From Butyricicoccus intestinisimiae (GTDB lineage: Bacteria; Bacillota; Clostridia; Oscillospirales; Butyricicoccaceae): 64,000 nucleotides of DNA. This document shows, one piece after another, positions 7,524-14,413 of the stretch; within the stretch, counting starts at the first letter, position 1; the number at the start of each line of letters is the position of its first letter. The notes under the pieces were generated by a model. The model worked only from the letters and a program-made list of their open reading frames with translations. It had not been told where the DNA came from and searched no databases. The translations under genes were made by a program, and so were the position numbers. The stretch is from the NCBI RefSeq assembly GCF_018918345.1, contig NZ_JAHLQI010000007.1:49635-113634 (forward strand), written 5' to 3'.

Positions 7524-8660
7524 ACGAAAAGATATTGTAAAGATATAGATATTACAAACATACAATTTTTAAAAATATGTGCAGCGGATTGTTTAAAAAA
7601 GAAATGGAAACGCCGTGATACAATAGAGTTTTTCGTAAAGCTAATCGGAACAAACAAAAGATCCATTCACGACATAATACGGCGAGGTGACAAAGATCTT
7701 CTCATCAACGTTGCAGCAAACTACATACATGATTCTCTTGTAAATCATAATCTTCATTTCATTCCAATTTGGTACAAAACAAAAGTTGATGAATCCAGTA
7801 AAAAAGTAAGACGTATCGGTATTCAACATGTAAGCCAACAGTTATTTGACTACGTTGCCGTTTATTCAATGCGTGATTTGATGAAACGTATTGGTGAATA
7901 TCAATGTGCGAGTATTCCCGGTCGCGGTCCTGTGTGGGGCATGCAACATGTGTGCAGATGGCTGCGAAACAAAGAAGTTAAATACGTTGCGCAATTAGAT
8001 GTGCAAAAATGTTTTCCGAGTATCCCTCAAGACAAACTCCTTGCGATGATTGATAAATATGTAGCAAACGCTGAAATACGTTGGCTAGTACACTCGCTTG
8101 TAAATACATTTGAGTCTGGATTGTCGATCGGGAGCTATCTTAGCCAATATCTTTGTAATTTATATCTGTCTCAATTATATCACGAGATAAGCGAGTGTAT
8201 GTTTATAATGCGCAGAAACAAAAGAGTCAACTATGTCGATCATGTGTTATTTTATATGGATGACATTCTTTTGTTAGGACGTAATTCAAAATTGATTCAT
8301 AGATGTGTGCGAGAAACCATTGAATACGCTCAGATGAAACTTGGGCTAACAATTAAAGTCTCGTGGAAAGTCAGTCAGCTAAAAGACAACGATTTTATTG
8401 ATTCAATGGGGTTTAGGATTTACAGAGATCACGTTACCATGCGCCGCAGAATTTTTCTCAGAGCACGCAGAGCTTATGTAAGAGCAGTCAAGCATGGAGT
8501 CCCCACTGTAAAACAAGCAAAGAAGTGTTTGAGTTATTATGGAAACCTCATGAATACAAATTCTACAAAGTTCATGAGGAAATATAAAGTGATTAAAATA
8601 TCAAAACAATCCAGAAAGGTGGTCAGCCGTGAAAGTAAAATCAGATGTGCAGCAACCTAG
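7524..8660 (+). CDS. DGR reverse transcriptase with ACG start
   Basis: The 378-residue frame begins KRYCKDIDITN, which is how DGR RTs of Bacillota begin after their Met. The codon at the Met position is ACG (7524), preceded by AGAAAGGG at 6-nt spacing. The first in-frame ATG (7869) is 115 codons in and would remove essential RT motifs. Visible motifs are GEYQCASIPGRGP, SIGSYLSQYLCNLYLSQ (DGR motif 4) and the catalytic FYMDDILLL. The length is normal for the family (about 370-400). The 3' end overlaps the next gene by 32 nt. Either ACG is used inefficiently or the element is crippled. Confidence 0.9.
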   Translation, partial: TKRYCKDIDITNIQFLKICAADCLKKKWKRRDTIEFFVKLIGTNKRSIHDIIRRGDKDLLINVAANYIHDSLVNHNLHFIPIWYKTKVDESSKKVRRIGIQHVSQQLFDYVAVYSMRDLMKRIGEYQCASIPGRGPVWGMQHVCRWLRNKEVKYVAQLDVQKCFPSIPQDKLLAMIDKYVANAEIRWLVHSLVNTFESGLSIGSYLSQYLCNLYLSQLYHEISECMFIMRRNKRVNYVDHVLFYMDDILLLGRNSKLIHRCVRETIEYAQMKLGLTIKVSWKVSQLKDNDFIDSMGFRIYRDHVTMRRRIFLRARRAYVRAVKHGVPTVKQAKKCLSYYGNLMNTNSTKFMRKYKVIKISKQSRKVVSRESKIRCAAT

Positions 8661-8958
8661 TTTTAATTATAAATCTTTATATGGTATTGATTATGTGTAT
8701 CTGTATGTTAACGAAACGCAGAGTGTTAACGAGTCAACTTGTACTTATGACGCGAGTGGTATTGCCGAACCGCATATAGAATACGAATATGATTTTAATG
8801 AGTTTAGTGCAAAGTCTGGAACTTTGCCACTTGACGAAATTAAAAAGAATCCAGTTAAATATATCAATTATCCCTCAGATACCTCAACGTCTTTAGAAAC
8901 CAGAGTAACAGACTTGGAAGTATTTATGAATGCTTTGCTAGGTGGTGCAAACAAATGA
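8629..8958 (+). CDS. DGR-linked tail-associated protein (109 aa)
   Basis: GTG start with AAAGGTGG upstream, overlapping the RT end. The N-terminal half is Tyr-rich beta structure (GIDYVYLYVNE) and the C-terminus is a short coiled coil (TRVTDLEVFMNALLGG). Small proteins with such an ending occur among tail genes, and the pseudogene at 5001 shares it. It is coupled (ATGA) to the next gene. Unknown function, presumably tail structure or assembly; not an Avd protein by sequence. Confidence 0.55.
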   Translation: MKVKSDVQQPSFNYKSLYGIDYVYLYVNETQSVNESTCTYDASGIAEPHIEYEYDFNEFSAKSGTLPLDEIKKNPVKYINYPSDTSTSLETRVTDLEVFMNALLGGANK

Positions 8959-9272
8959 CACAAGATGAAAAGATTGCTTTAGCGAAAGAGATCGGAGAAA
9001 AAATTCGTATTCTAGCAGACTTGTTAACGGTTGAGCGGATACAATCTGATAAGCTCGGAAACGATTGGGATTGCGTTTATCTTGGCTCTGGCAGTAATAA
9101 GCAATTGCTACGACAAGAATATGTTGAACAAGAAAATCCCATCGGCACTTCGGCAGACAATCCAATCATTTATGCAAAGGACACACCTTTAATCAATAAC
9201 GCCTTTTATTTGGTAGATGGAAAAACAAAGGTCTGGATGGGCGAGTGGACTGACTGGGATACAAATGAATAA
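8955..9272 (+). CDS. Tail-associated protein (105 aa), unknown
   Basis: ATG overlaps the previous stop with GGTGG upstream. Residues 1-30 form a helix (DEKIALAKEIGEKIRILADLL). The C-terminal part ends with an aromatic beta hairpin (AFYLVDGKTKVWMGEWTDW), again the small strand-Trp motif seen in the tail genes at 403 and 3254. It is the last gene of the tail/DGR transcription unit. A fibre-tip or chaperone role is possible but unproven. Confidence 0.5.
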   Translation: MTQDEKIALAKEIGEKIRILADLLTVERIQSDKLGNDWDCVYLGSGSNKQLLRQEYVEQENPIGTSADNPIIYAKDTPLINNAFYLVDGKTKVWMGEWTDWDTNE

Positions 9273-9320
9273 GATCATTTAATTAGATTAAATAATTTTG
9301 TAATTTTGAAAGGAATAGTT

Positions 9321-9527
9321 ATGAAGAAGATTATTTGCGCACTGATTACAGGTGTAATCGCGGCAACCTGCGCCGCACCTGCATTCGCCTGCACGCCGCC
9401 AATCAAGATTGACATGAGCTGGAAGAAGGACTTGAACCGCACGATTGCGAATATCAAGCCCTCAGATATTACGATTCCGAGTTTTACACTTCCGGATTCG
9501 TATTTCAAAAATATCAAGATTAAATAA
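9321..9527 (+). CDS. Small secreted protein with signal peptide (68 aa)
   Basis: ATG 9321 has AAAGGA at good spacing. Residues 1-23 are a textbook Sec signal peptide (KK, hydrophobic core, then AAPAFA and a likely cut before CTPP). The mature part is about 45 residues, rich in Lys, Ile and Pro. The base composition is GC-richer than its neighbours in the signal region. Possible superinfection exclusion or lysogenic-conversion factor by analogy with small exported phage proteins; no family recognised. Confidence 0.6.
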   Translation: MKKIICALITGVIAATCAAPAFACTPPIKIDMSWKKDLNRTIANIKPSDITIPSFTLPDSYFKNIKIK

Positions 9528-9563
9528 AATCTTAATTTTATTCAAAGGAAAGAAGATGATTCT

Positions 9564-9641
9564 GTGAAAAGAAATCTGTTTCGTGATTTAGTCGATATGC
9601 GTATTGCAGAATTAAACCTTATCAAAACTAAGAGACGCTGA
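9564..9641 (+). CDS. Possible 25-residue basic peptide
   Basis: GTG 9564 preceded by AAAGGAAAG encodes a short helical basic peptide (KRNLFRDLVDMRIAELN and a KTKRR end). It may be real, or a chance frame ahead of the structured RNA at 9634-9747, into whose first stem it runs. Confidence 0.3.
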   Translation: MKRNLFRDLVDMRIAELNLIKTKRR

Positions 9642-9747
9642 GGTCAGAAAAGGCTCCTGACGCACATGGGTACGAGATGCAGGATACGCCGCCCTGCCAG
9701 CGTCACACAATTCAAAAAGGACTACCATGATGGTAGTCCTTTTTTTT
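9634..9747 (+). ncRNA. Candidate structured small RNA with terminator
   Basis: An outer 7-bp stem (9634-9640 with 9698-9704) encloses two hairpins, GTCAG/CTGAC (9643-9647 with 9657-9661) and GCAGG/CCTGC (9679-9683 with 9693-9697), giving a compact three-way junction of about 70 nt. Ten bases later a perfect 14-bp hairpin with a T8 run (9714-9747) is a strong Rho-independent terminator. No gene lies here on the + strand apart from a possible 25-residue peptide at the 5' edge. No known family was recognised. Confidence 0.45.
9714..9747 (+). terminator. Rho-independent terminator
   Basis: A 14-bp stem (9714-9727 with 9731-9744), a 3-nt loop and a run of Ts. It ends the + strand tail/DGR unit and the candidate RNA. 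Confidence 0.85.
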
Positions 9748-9752
9748 AGCGA

Positions 9753-9782
9753 AAAGCTCTGCCGCCACGGCGGCAGAGCTTT
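9753..9782. terminator. GC-rich palindromic hairpin, copy 4
   Basis: A 13-bp stem (9753-9765 with 9770-9782), loop CACG. It lies directly against the stop codon of the replication initiator on the - strand, so here it acts as that gene's terminator. Confidence 0.75.
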
Positions 9783-9783
9783 A

Positions 9784-11382
9784 CTACATTTCTACAAAAT
9801 TCTTTTTATACTCGTCAATATTAAGAGCAACAAGGCTATGCCAATATGGTTTTCTTTCTTTCAAGTCATTCTCGACAACCTTTGCAACGTACTCCCAAGT
9901 ATGCACAATATCTTGTTTTGAGTCATCCCACACTTGTTGACAAGTCTTTTCGATGCCAGTCAAGACACTTCTAATATCAACTCCCATGCAGAACCACTTT
10001 ATCATATTTTGTAATGTTTGGTAGTTAATGTTTTTTAATACTCCATAATGTTCCGTCTCAGCATAATACTTTGCCGTCATGACATATACTGCAAATGGAG
10101 TTGCATCATCAATAGATATTTTTTCTGTCGCAGGTTTATTAACCAATAATGTCTGCATCATCATAGCAGAGGATAAATCCCCGTAGCATTGTTTTTCTTG
10201 TGGGGTTAAAACGTCTCCGTTTGTCACCTTCCAAAACTTATCTTCTACTTTGATTTCTCCGTTACTCATTGCTTCGATAATCGAAATCATATAAGCCTGA
10301 ATAGACTTGATTTCTTCTTTTTGCTTAACATTGTTCGTGTAAACCAACGCCGCACGAACAAGATTGAAATGCATGTTATTCTCATAACAAGAGCGTATTT
10401 TAGCTCTAAACTTCTTTCCAGCGGCTCTAAACAGATTCTTTTTGTACAGCAAGCACGCTTGTGATTCATACAAAGCAACGTCCGAATCTTCTAAAATTTT
10501 TTCCTCTTTGATGCTCGTTGGTTTATCTTCTGTCATCTTGATGTAGAATACCTGATCGTCAGGTTCTTTTTCTACATAATAATCAATCGAGAATCCGGTA
10601 AAATTATTCTCATTTATTAAATCAATATCTCTGCTGACCTGATAAACGAAAGATGTTATCGTTCTTTTTGATTGGCTAATACCAAGCATTTTTCTTAATG
10701 CTTTTGCGGGTAGGGGATAGTATTCACCCTTTTTATTTTTGGCTACAATAAGACTTTTATATGAGGTCAGAATCTCGTATAAAGGCATAGAGTAACCTCG
10801 TTTTGGTAAAGTCATCAAACTGTACAACTTGTACGTTGTGAATCCTCTTTGTTGTTTACCGATATAATCAAATAGTTCCTCGTTTAATTTGAGAGTGATC
10901 TCTCCCGTATCAAGATTGTAGTCAGCAGTCTTGATCCAGTTAATTGTCTTCAAATGCTTTTGAAAACTTTTTGGATCAGTCTCAATGTACACCGTTTGAA
11001 ACAGTGTCATCTGGCTAACCCAGAGGGCAACGAGATAATTGTTCGTCCCTTTTTGTTTACGATTTGCTAGATTTCTATGCGCTCCCATAAACTTAATCAA
11101 GTCAGTTGCTTGACACGTAAAGGTCGGAGACAAGTACGTTCGCGTCTGGGCATTGTACTCGGCATTACTAATAGCCGAGACAAGTAATCTACTGAGAGCA
11201 AACTGAAAACCAGTCAGCGGAGTAGAGGTACTGTCAAGAATGTCGAGGTACTGATCTTCCGTGATGTTCGCATCCGTGTCTCCTGATATAGCGTTCCCGA
11301 TTCTGCCCGGATTCCGCACTAAAAAATTCTGTGCGGTAAACGGCTGTTCTTTGTCTAACGTTAGTTTTGTCTTGCTCTCCAT
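9784..11382 (-). CDS. Plasmid-type replication initiator (Rep_3/RepB-like, 532 aa)
   Basis: ATG 11382 was chosen because AAGGAAG precedes it; an upstream TTG at 11403 overlaps the promoter. Residues 60-270 contain two winged-helix-like halves with the initiator signature TTYKLYSLMTLPKRG, followed by MPLYEILTSYKSL and KALRKMLGIS, as in iteron-binding initiators (family PF01051). The C-terminal 250 residues are helical and of unknown role; the protein is longer than the usual 250-400 residues. It faces away from the iterons at 11812-11949, which it should bind. This gene, with ParA/ParB, argues for a plasmid-like lysogenic state. Confidence 0.82.
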   Translation of the reverse strand: MESKTKLTLDKEQPFTAQNFLVRNPGRIGNAISGDTDANITEDQYLDILDSTSTPLTGFQFALSRLLVSAISNAEYNAQTRTYLSPTFTCQATDLIKFMGAHRNLANRKQKGTNNYLVALWVSQMTLFQTVYIETDPKSFQKHLKTINWIKTADYNLDTGEITLKLNEELFDYIGKQQRGFTTYKLYSLMTLPKRGYSMPLYEILTSYKSLIVAKNKKGEYYPLPAKALRKMLGISQSKRTITSFVYQVSRDIDLINENNFTGFSIDYYVEKEPDDQVFYIKMTEDKPTSIKEEKILEDSDVALYESQACLLYKKNLFRAAGKKFRAKIRSCYENNMHFNLVRAALVYTNNVKQKEEIKSIQAYMISIIEAMSNGEIKVEDKFWKVTNGDVLTPQEKQCYGDLSSAMMMQTLLVNKPATEKISIDDATPFAVYVMTAKYYAETEHYGVLKNINYQTLQNMIKWFCMGVDIRSVLTGIEKTCQQVWDDSKQDIVHTWEYVAKVVENDLKERKPYWHSLVALNIDEYKKNFVEM

Positions 11383-11404
11383 GTTTGTCACTTCCTTTGT
11401 CAAC

Positions 11405-11433
11405 AGGATAGCACATAGTTTTCACAATGTCAA
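11405..11433 (-). promoter_or_regulatory. Promoter of the replication initiator
   Basis: On the - strand TTGACA (11428-11433) is separated by 17 bp from TATCCT (11405-11410), immediately upstream of the rep gene. Confidence 0.7.
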
Positions 11434-11461
11434 CGATTAACTTGATGTTAAATTGAATCGA

Positions 11462-11485
11462 ACGTATGATTCTTACGTCATACGT
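11462..11485. promoter_or_regulatory. Inverted repeat upstream of rep
   Basis: A perfect 8-bp inverted repeat, ACGTATGA / TCATACGT, with an 8-bp spacer, about 30 bp upstream of the rep promoter. Plasmid initiators often repress themselves through such operators; that role is inferred. Confidence 0.4.
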
Positions 11486-11699
11486 CCAGACTGTGTTGGG
11501 TGTAACGACCATGATGCAGAATAAACCCTTTAAATTTCGCTTGTATTGAGTTTTATCTTGTCTCATGTGTAATTTCATGTCTTAGGACAGAAAATGGAAT
11601 ACACGCCAAATTTGAAGTATCTATGATTTATTTGGAAAATAGTTTGTTTGCTTGTAAAAAATTTTTGCTTTTTTACGCGCGCGCAATAGTCAACAAACT

Positions 11700-11995
11700 A
11701 AAAAAAATATGAAAATATTTTTTCTTTCTTTTTTCGCCCTTTCTATTTTCTCTTTACTATTTCTTACTTTCTTACTTTCTATCTTTCTATACCTTATATA
11801 TAAGAAAAATTGGGAGGTGCATAAAAAAAATTGAGAAGTGCATAAAAAAAATTAGGAAGTGCACAAAAAAAATTGGGAAGTGCATGGTAGAAAAATTGAG
11901 AAGTGCATAAAAAAAATTAGGAAGTGCACAAAAAAAATTGGGAAGTGCATGGGTTTCAGTTATCCACAAATTCTTGTGGAAAAAGCTGTGGATAA
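11700..11995. other. Replication origin: AT-rich region, seven iterons, DnaA boxes
   Basis: Seven direct repeats with core GGGAAGTGCA (variants GAGAAGTGCA, AGGAAGTGCA) start at 11812, 11833, 11854, 11875, 11898, 11919 and 11940. They are spaced 21 bp (once 23), i.e. two helical turns, with A-tracts between. To the left is a long pyrimidine/AT-rich segment suitable for unwinding. To the right are two perfect DnaA boxes in opposite orientation, TTATCCACA at 11960-11968 and TGTGGATAA at 11987-11995, with a weaker one between. This is the classic layout of an iteron plasmid origin. Confidence 0.88.
11812..11949 (+). repeat. Iterons (7 copies, 21-bp period)
   Basis: Each unit consists of a 10-bp core ending GTGCA and an A-rich spacer. 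Copies 2-4 and 5-7 repeat in the same order of variants (GAGAAG, AGGAAG, GGGAAG), showing that a three-iteron block was duplicated. Confidence 0.9.
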
Positions 11996-12078
11996 AATAT
12001 GTTGTTTAATATGTTCAAAAAGAGAAAAGAAAATTGTGCTATTTGTATATTTTTTGTTGAAACATCTGAGAAGATTAA

Positions 12079-12129
12079 ATCATCTTTTGTAAGATAATTG
12101 TTGACAAAAGATGATACATGGAGTACAAT
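12079..12129 (+). promoter_or_regulatory. Promoter and operator of the par operon
   Basis: TTGACA (12101-12106), 17-bp spacer, TACAAT (12124-12129). A perfect 12-bp inverted repeat (12079-12090 with 12104-12115, arm ATCATCTTTTGT) overlaps the -35 box, so a dimeric repressor bound there would block transcription. The RHH protein encoded just downstream is the likely binder. Confidence 0.8.
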
Positions 12130-12147
12130 ATCATTGAGGTGATAAAC

Positions 12148-12300
12148 ATGGAGTCTAACAAAAAAGTCTCTGTTATTTTGCCAAATGAATTGTATAACAA
12201 GGTGGCAGCAGAAGCAGAGAAAACAGGCAGAGGTGTGTCAAACTGGATACGCGAAGTGGCTATTAAAAATACGCTGAGACAGGAGAAGGACAATGGCTAA
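12148..12300 (+). CDS. Ribbon-helix-helix DNA-binding protein (50 aa)
   Basis: ATG 12148 has GAGGTG upstream; an ATG 30 bp earlier lies too close to the -10 box. The sequence KKVSVILPNELYNKVAAEAE followed by SNWIREVAIK is a standard RHH fold (strand, then two helices) of the CopG/ParD/Arc type. It overlaps parA by 8 nt and lies under the palindromic operator, which suggests an autoregulator of the partition operon or a copy-number regulator. Confidence 0.8.
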   Translation: MESNKKVSVILPNELYNKVAAEAEKTGRGVSNWIREVAIKNTLRQEKDNG

Positions 12301-13066
12301 AGTAATTACCTTTTCAAATCAAAAAGGTGGAGTTGCTAAGACAACTTCTGCGGTCATGACAGTAGGAAATCTGGTCAACAGAGGATATAAAGTATTGCTG
12401 ATTGATACTGATCCGCAAGCAAACGCAACGGATTTTGTCGCACCACATTGTGACGGTACGAGAAGCATCTACTCCGTCATTACGGGACAGCATCCCGTAG
12501 AAGAAGTAATAGTTCATACAGAAGAATTCGGAGATGTTTTACCTTCGTCTTCTCAATTATACAATGACGAGATTCTTTCATCGAATCCGTTTGCTATTAA
12601 AGAAATCATTGACGCAGTAAGAAACTCTTATGATTACATCGTTATCGACACACCACCCAACTTAGGCAAAGTCCAGATAGCTGATATTCTCGCATCGGAG
12701 TATCTTGTGATTCCAACGAAAGCAACCAGAGAAAGCGTAAAGGGAATTCAAATGTTGATAGATACGATCTACCAATATTTAGAATATAACCCAAGCATGG
12801 AGATTGTTGGGATACTGGTTACTATGAGCGATAAGAGAGTTCTGGCTGTAAGAGAGAACATGAAGTTTATAAAGCAACTCGCAGAGTCTATTGAAGTTGC
12901 CGTATTTAGTAATTGGATTCGTGCAGCACAAGCTCTGGTAGGAGAAGCAGAACTGTTTCATACGAATGTCTTTGCTCGGAAAGCGCGAAACAAAGCAAAG
13001 GATGATTATGACGGCTTTGTATCTGAATTGTTACATCGTATTGAGAGAATGGAAGGAAAGGTATGA
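12293..13066 (+). CDS. parA: ParA partition ATPase
   Basis: 257 residues, type Ib-sized. It has a deviant Walker A motif, QKGGVAKTTSA (residues 8-19), Walker A' LLIDTDPQANAT, and Walker B YIVIDTPPN. ParA binds non-specific DNA and moves ParB-bound plasmids in the lysogen. GGAGAAGG precedes the start. The stop overlaps the parB start (ATGA). Together with the origin to the left this forms a complete plasmid maintenance block. Confidence 0.95.
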   Translation: MAKVITFSNQKGGVAKTTSAVMTVGNLVNRGYKVLLIDTDPQANATDFVAPHCDGTRSIYSVITGQHPVEEVIVHTEEFGDVLPSSSQLYNDEILSSNPFAIKEIIDAVRNSYDYIVIDTPPNLGKVQIADILASEYLVIPTKATRESVKGIQMLIDTIYQYLEYNPSMEIVGILVTMSDKRVLAVRENMKFIKQLAESIEVAVFSNWIRAAQALVGEAELFHTNVFARKARNKAKDDYDGFVSELLHRIERMEGKV

Positions 13067-14046
13067 AAAAAGATTTTAGTAGTGTTTCTTTTGATTTCGC
13101 TTCATCCAGGGACAAAGTACCGAGTATCTTTTCGCGGGATGTCTTGAAACAAGCAGGTAAAACTATCGAGGAAATTCCAGTAGACAAAATTGTCTGGTAC
13201 CGCAGGGAACAAGATCAGGACACATCTTTGCTGGTGTTCCGTGACTACTCAGATGATAAACTCAAGAGACTTGCTGCGGATATTAAGCAGCATGGTGTAT
13301 TGGAGCCGGTGCTTGTCTTCAAAAACGAGCAGCAGCAATTTGAGGTGCTTGCTGGCAAACACAGAGCCAGAGCAACGAAACTGCTGAAAGAGGAAACAAA
13401 CGAATCGAAATGGAATACTATTCCGGCGATTGTATACTCTTTCGCGGAAGTATCGGAAAACGACTGGGCACTGGGAGATTTGATATACGTCAATACAAAT
13501 GTGTTGCGTAGAGAAGGATTGAGTTTTTCAGAAATGGGCATGGCATATAACCGGATGTTTGCTGCTTATGCTCATGTTGGATCAAGTCAAGAAAAAGACG
13601 CGAATGATTTGATTAGCGAGAACACTGGATTAAGTGTGAGCAAGATCAGATCTATACGCAATATTGTACCAGAAAAATTGATTGTCCCGTTTCTGGAAAT
13701 GGTAGACGATCATAAGCTGTCATTGACGGTCGCAGGACAAGACTTGTGCCGGTTGAGTAAATCCTCTCAACAGATTGTTTATGACTGGGCAGGAGAACAA
13801 GAAGACCGTGAAAAGTTTTTGTCTAAGTATTTGACAAAAGCAAACGTTCGCGTTCTGTGTTCGCAGGAAAAAGAACACTGCTTGACAGTAGAAGATTTGA
13901 GTTCTCTGTTAGAGAACGATAAAAAGGAATTCAAGGCACCCACCACGAAGAAATTGAAAGAGATGGTGCCGGAAGAATATTGGAACGACAGCGAGGAATT
14001 TTTGAGGAAGGCAGTTGAGGAATATCTATCCCGTCATGGCATGTGA
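13063..14046 (+). CDS. parB: ParB-like centromere-binding protein
   Basis: 327 residues with the ParB/Spo0J N-terminal domain at about residues 35-110: VDKIVWYRREQ, LAADIKQHGVLEPVLV and the CTPase-type motif EVLAGKHRARATK. A helix-turn-helix follows (ISENTGLSVSKIRSIRNI). The C-terminus is acidic and helical. It partners ParA. The centromere is unassigned; candidates are the inverted repeats at 12079 and 14053. Confidence 0.93.
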   Translation: MKKDFSSVSFDFASSRDKVPSIFSRDVLKQAGKTIEEIPVDKIVWYRREQDQDTSLLVFRDYSDDKLKRLAADIKQHGVLEPVLVFKNEQQQFEVLAGKHRARATKLLKEETNESKWNTIPAIVYSFAEVSENDWALGDLIYVNTNVLRREGLSFSEMGMAYNRMFAAYAHVGSSQEKDANDLISENTGLSVSKIRSIRNIVPEKLIVPFLEMVDDHKLSLTVAGQDLCRLSKSSQQIVYDWAGEQEDREKFLSKYLTKANVRVLCSQEKEHCLTVEDLSSLLENDKKEFKAPTTKKLKEMVPEEYWNDSEEFLRKAVEEYLSRHGM

Positions 14047-14052
14047 GTTATC

Positions 14053-14085
14053 GTACTGTCGAGAGTTTCAATTTCTCGACAGTAC
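14053..14085. promoter_or_regulatory. Perfect 12-bp inverted repeat after parB
   Basis: GTACTGTCGAGA (14053-14064) and its complement (14074-14085) with a 9-nt spacer. No T-run follows, so it is not a typical terminator. It abuts a strong promoter 4 bp downstream and may be an operator or part of parS. Confidence 0.45.
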
Positions 14086-14088
14086 ATC

Positions 14089-14117
14089 TTGACAAAGTAA
14101 ATGTTTTGTGCGATAAT
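14089..14117 (+). promoter_or_regulatory. Strong promoter downstream of parB
   Basis: TTGACA (14089-14094), 17-bp spacer, GATAAT (14112-14117). The next coding region starts only at 14414, so the promoter should make a leader of about 290 nt or a separate small RNA. Confidence 0.75.
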
Positions 14118-14119
14118 AG

Positions 14120-14240
14120 TTTTAACAACAAGTTAATGCGATAACTTACGAGTAACAGGAAATATACGGTTTATAGTTTAGCTGGTAAGTCCCGAACCTT
14201 TAGGTTCGGGACACTAAAGCCCGCGCCGCTCTTTCGCGTC
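14120..14240 (+). ncRNA. Candidate leader or small RNA
   Basis: Downstream of the promoter at 14089, a GC-rich 10-bp hairpin GTCCCGAACC / GGTTCGGGAC with loop TTTA lies at about 14189-14212. It is followed by a GC-rich stretch with a small CGCG stem and an A8 run. The region to 14413 contains no open frame of note. It could be the 5' leader of the RNA ligase gene or an independent RNA; no riboswitch class was recognised. Confidence 0.35.
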
Positions 14241-14413
14241 CACAAAGCGCAAAAAAAATTGCTAGTAGATCTAAAAAGGCAGTCGGAAGTTTTGCAACCT
14301 GTTGCTTTACTTAGGAGAATGTTAGATATAATAGCAAGGAATAAAACTATACGACAAAATGTTTTAACAATAACAACGGTCAAAATTTAGGTAATAGCGA
14401 AAAAGGAGATTGC

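Noticed and set aside
11812..11949. Regular direct repeats that could be taken for a CRISPR array.
   Set aside because: The unit is 21 bp with A-tract spacers of about 11 bp and no unique spacer sequences; position next to rep and DnaA boxes identifies iterons.
14120..14240. A preQ1 or other known riboswitch ahead of the RNA ligase and radical SAM genes.
   Set aside because: The hairpin GTCCCGAACC/GGTTCGGGAC has no adjoining A-rich tail or conserved motif of preQ1 or any other class I know.
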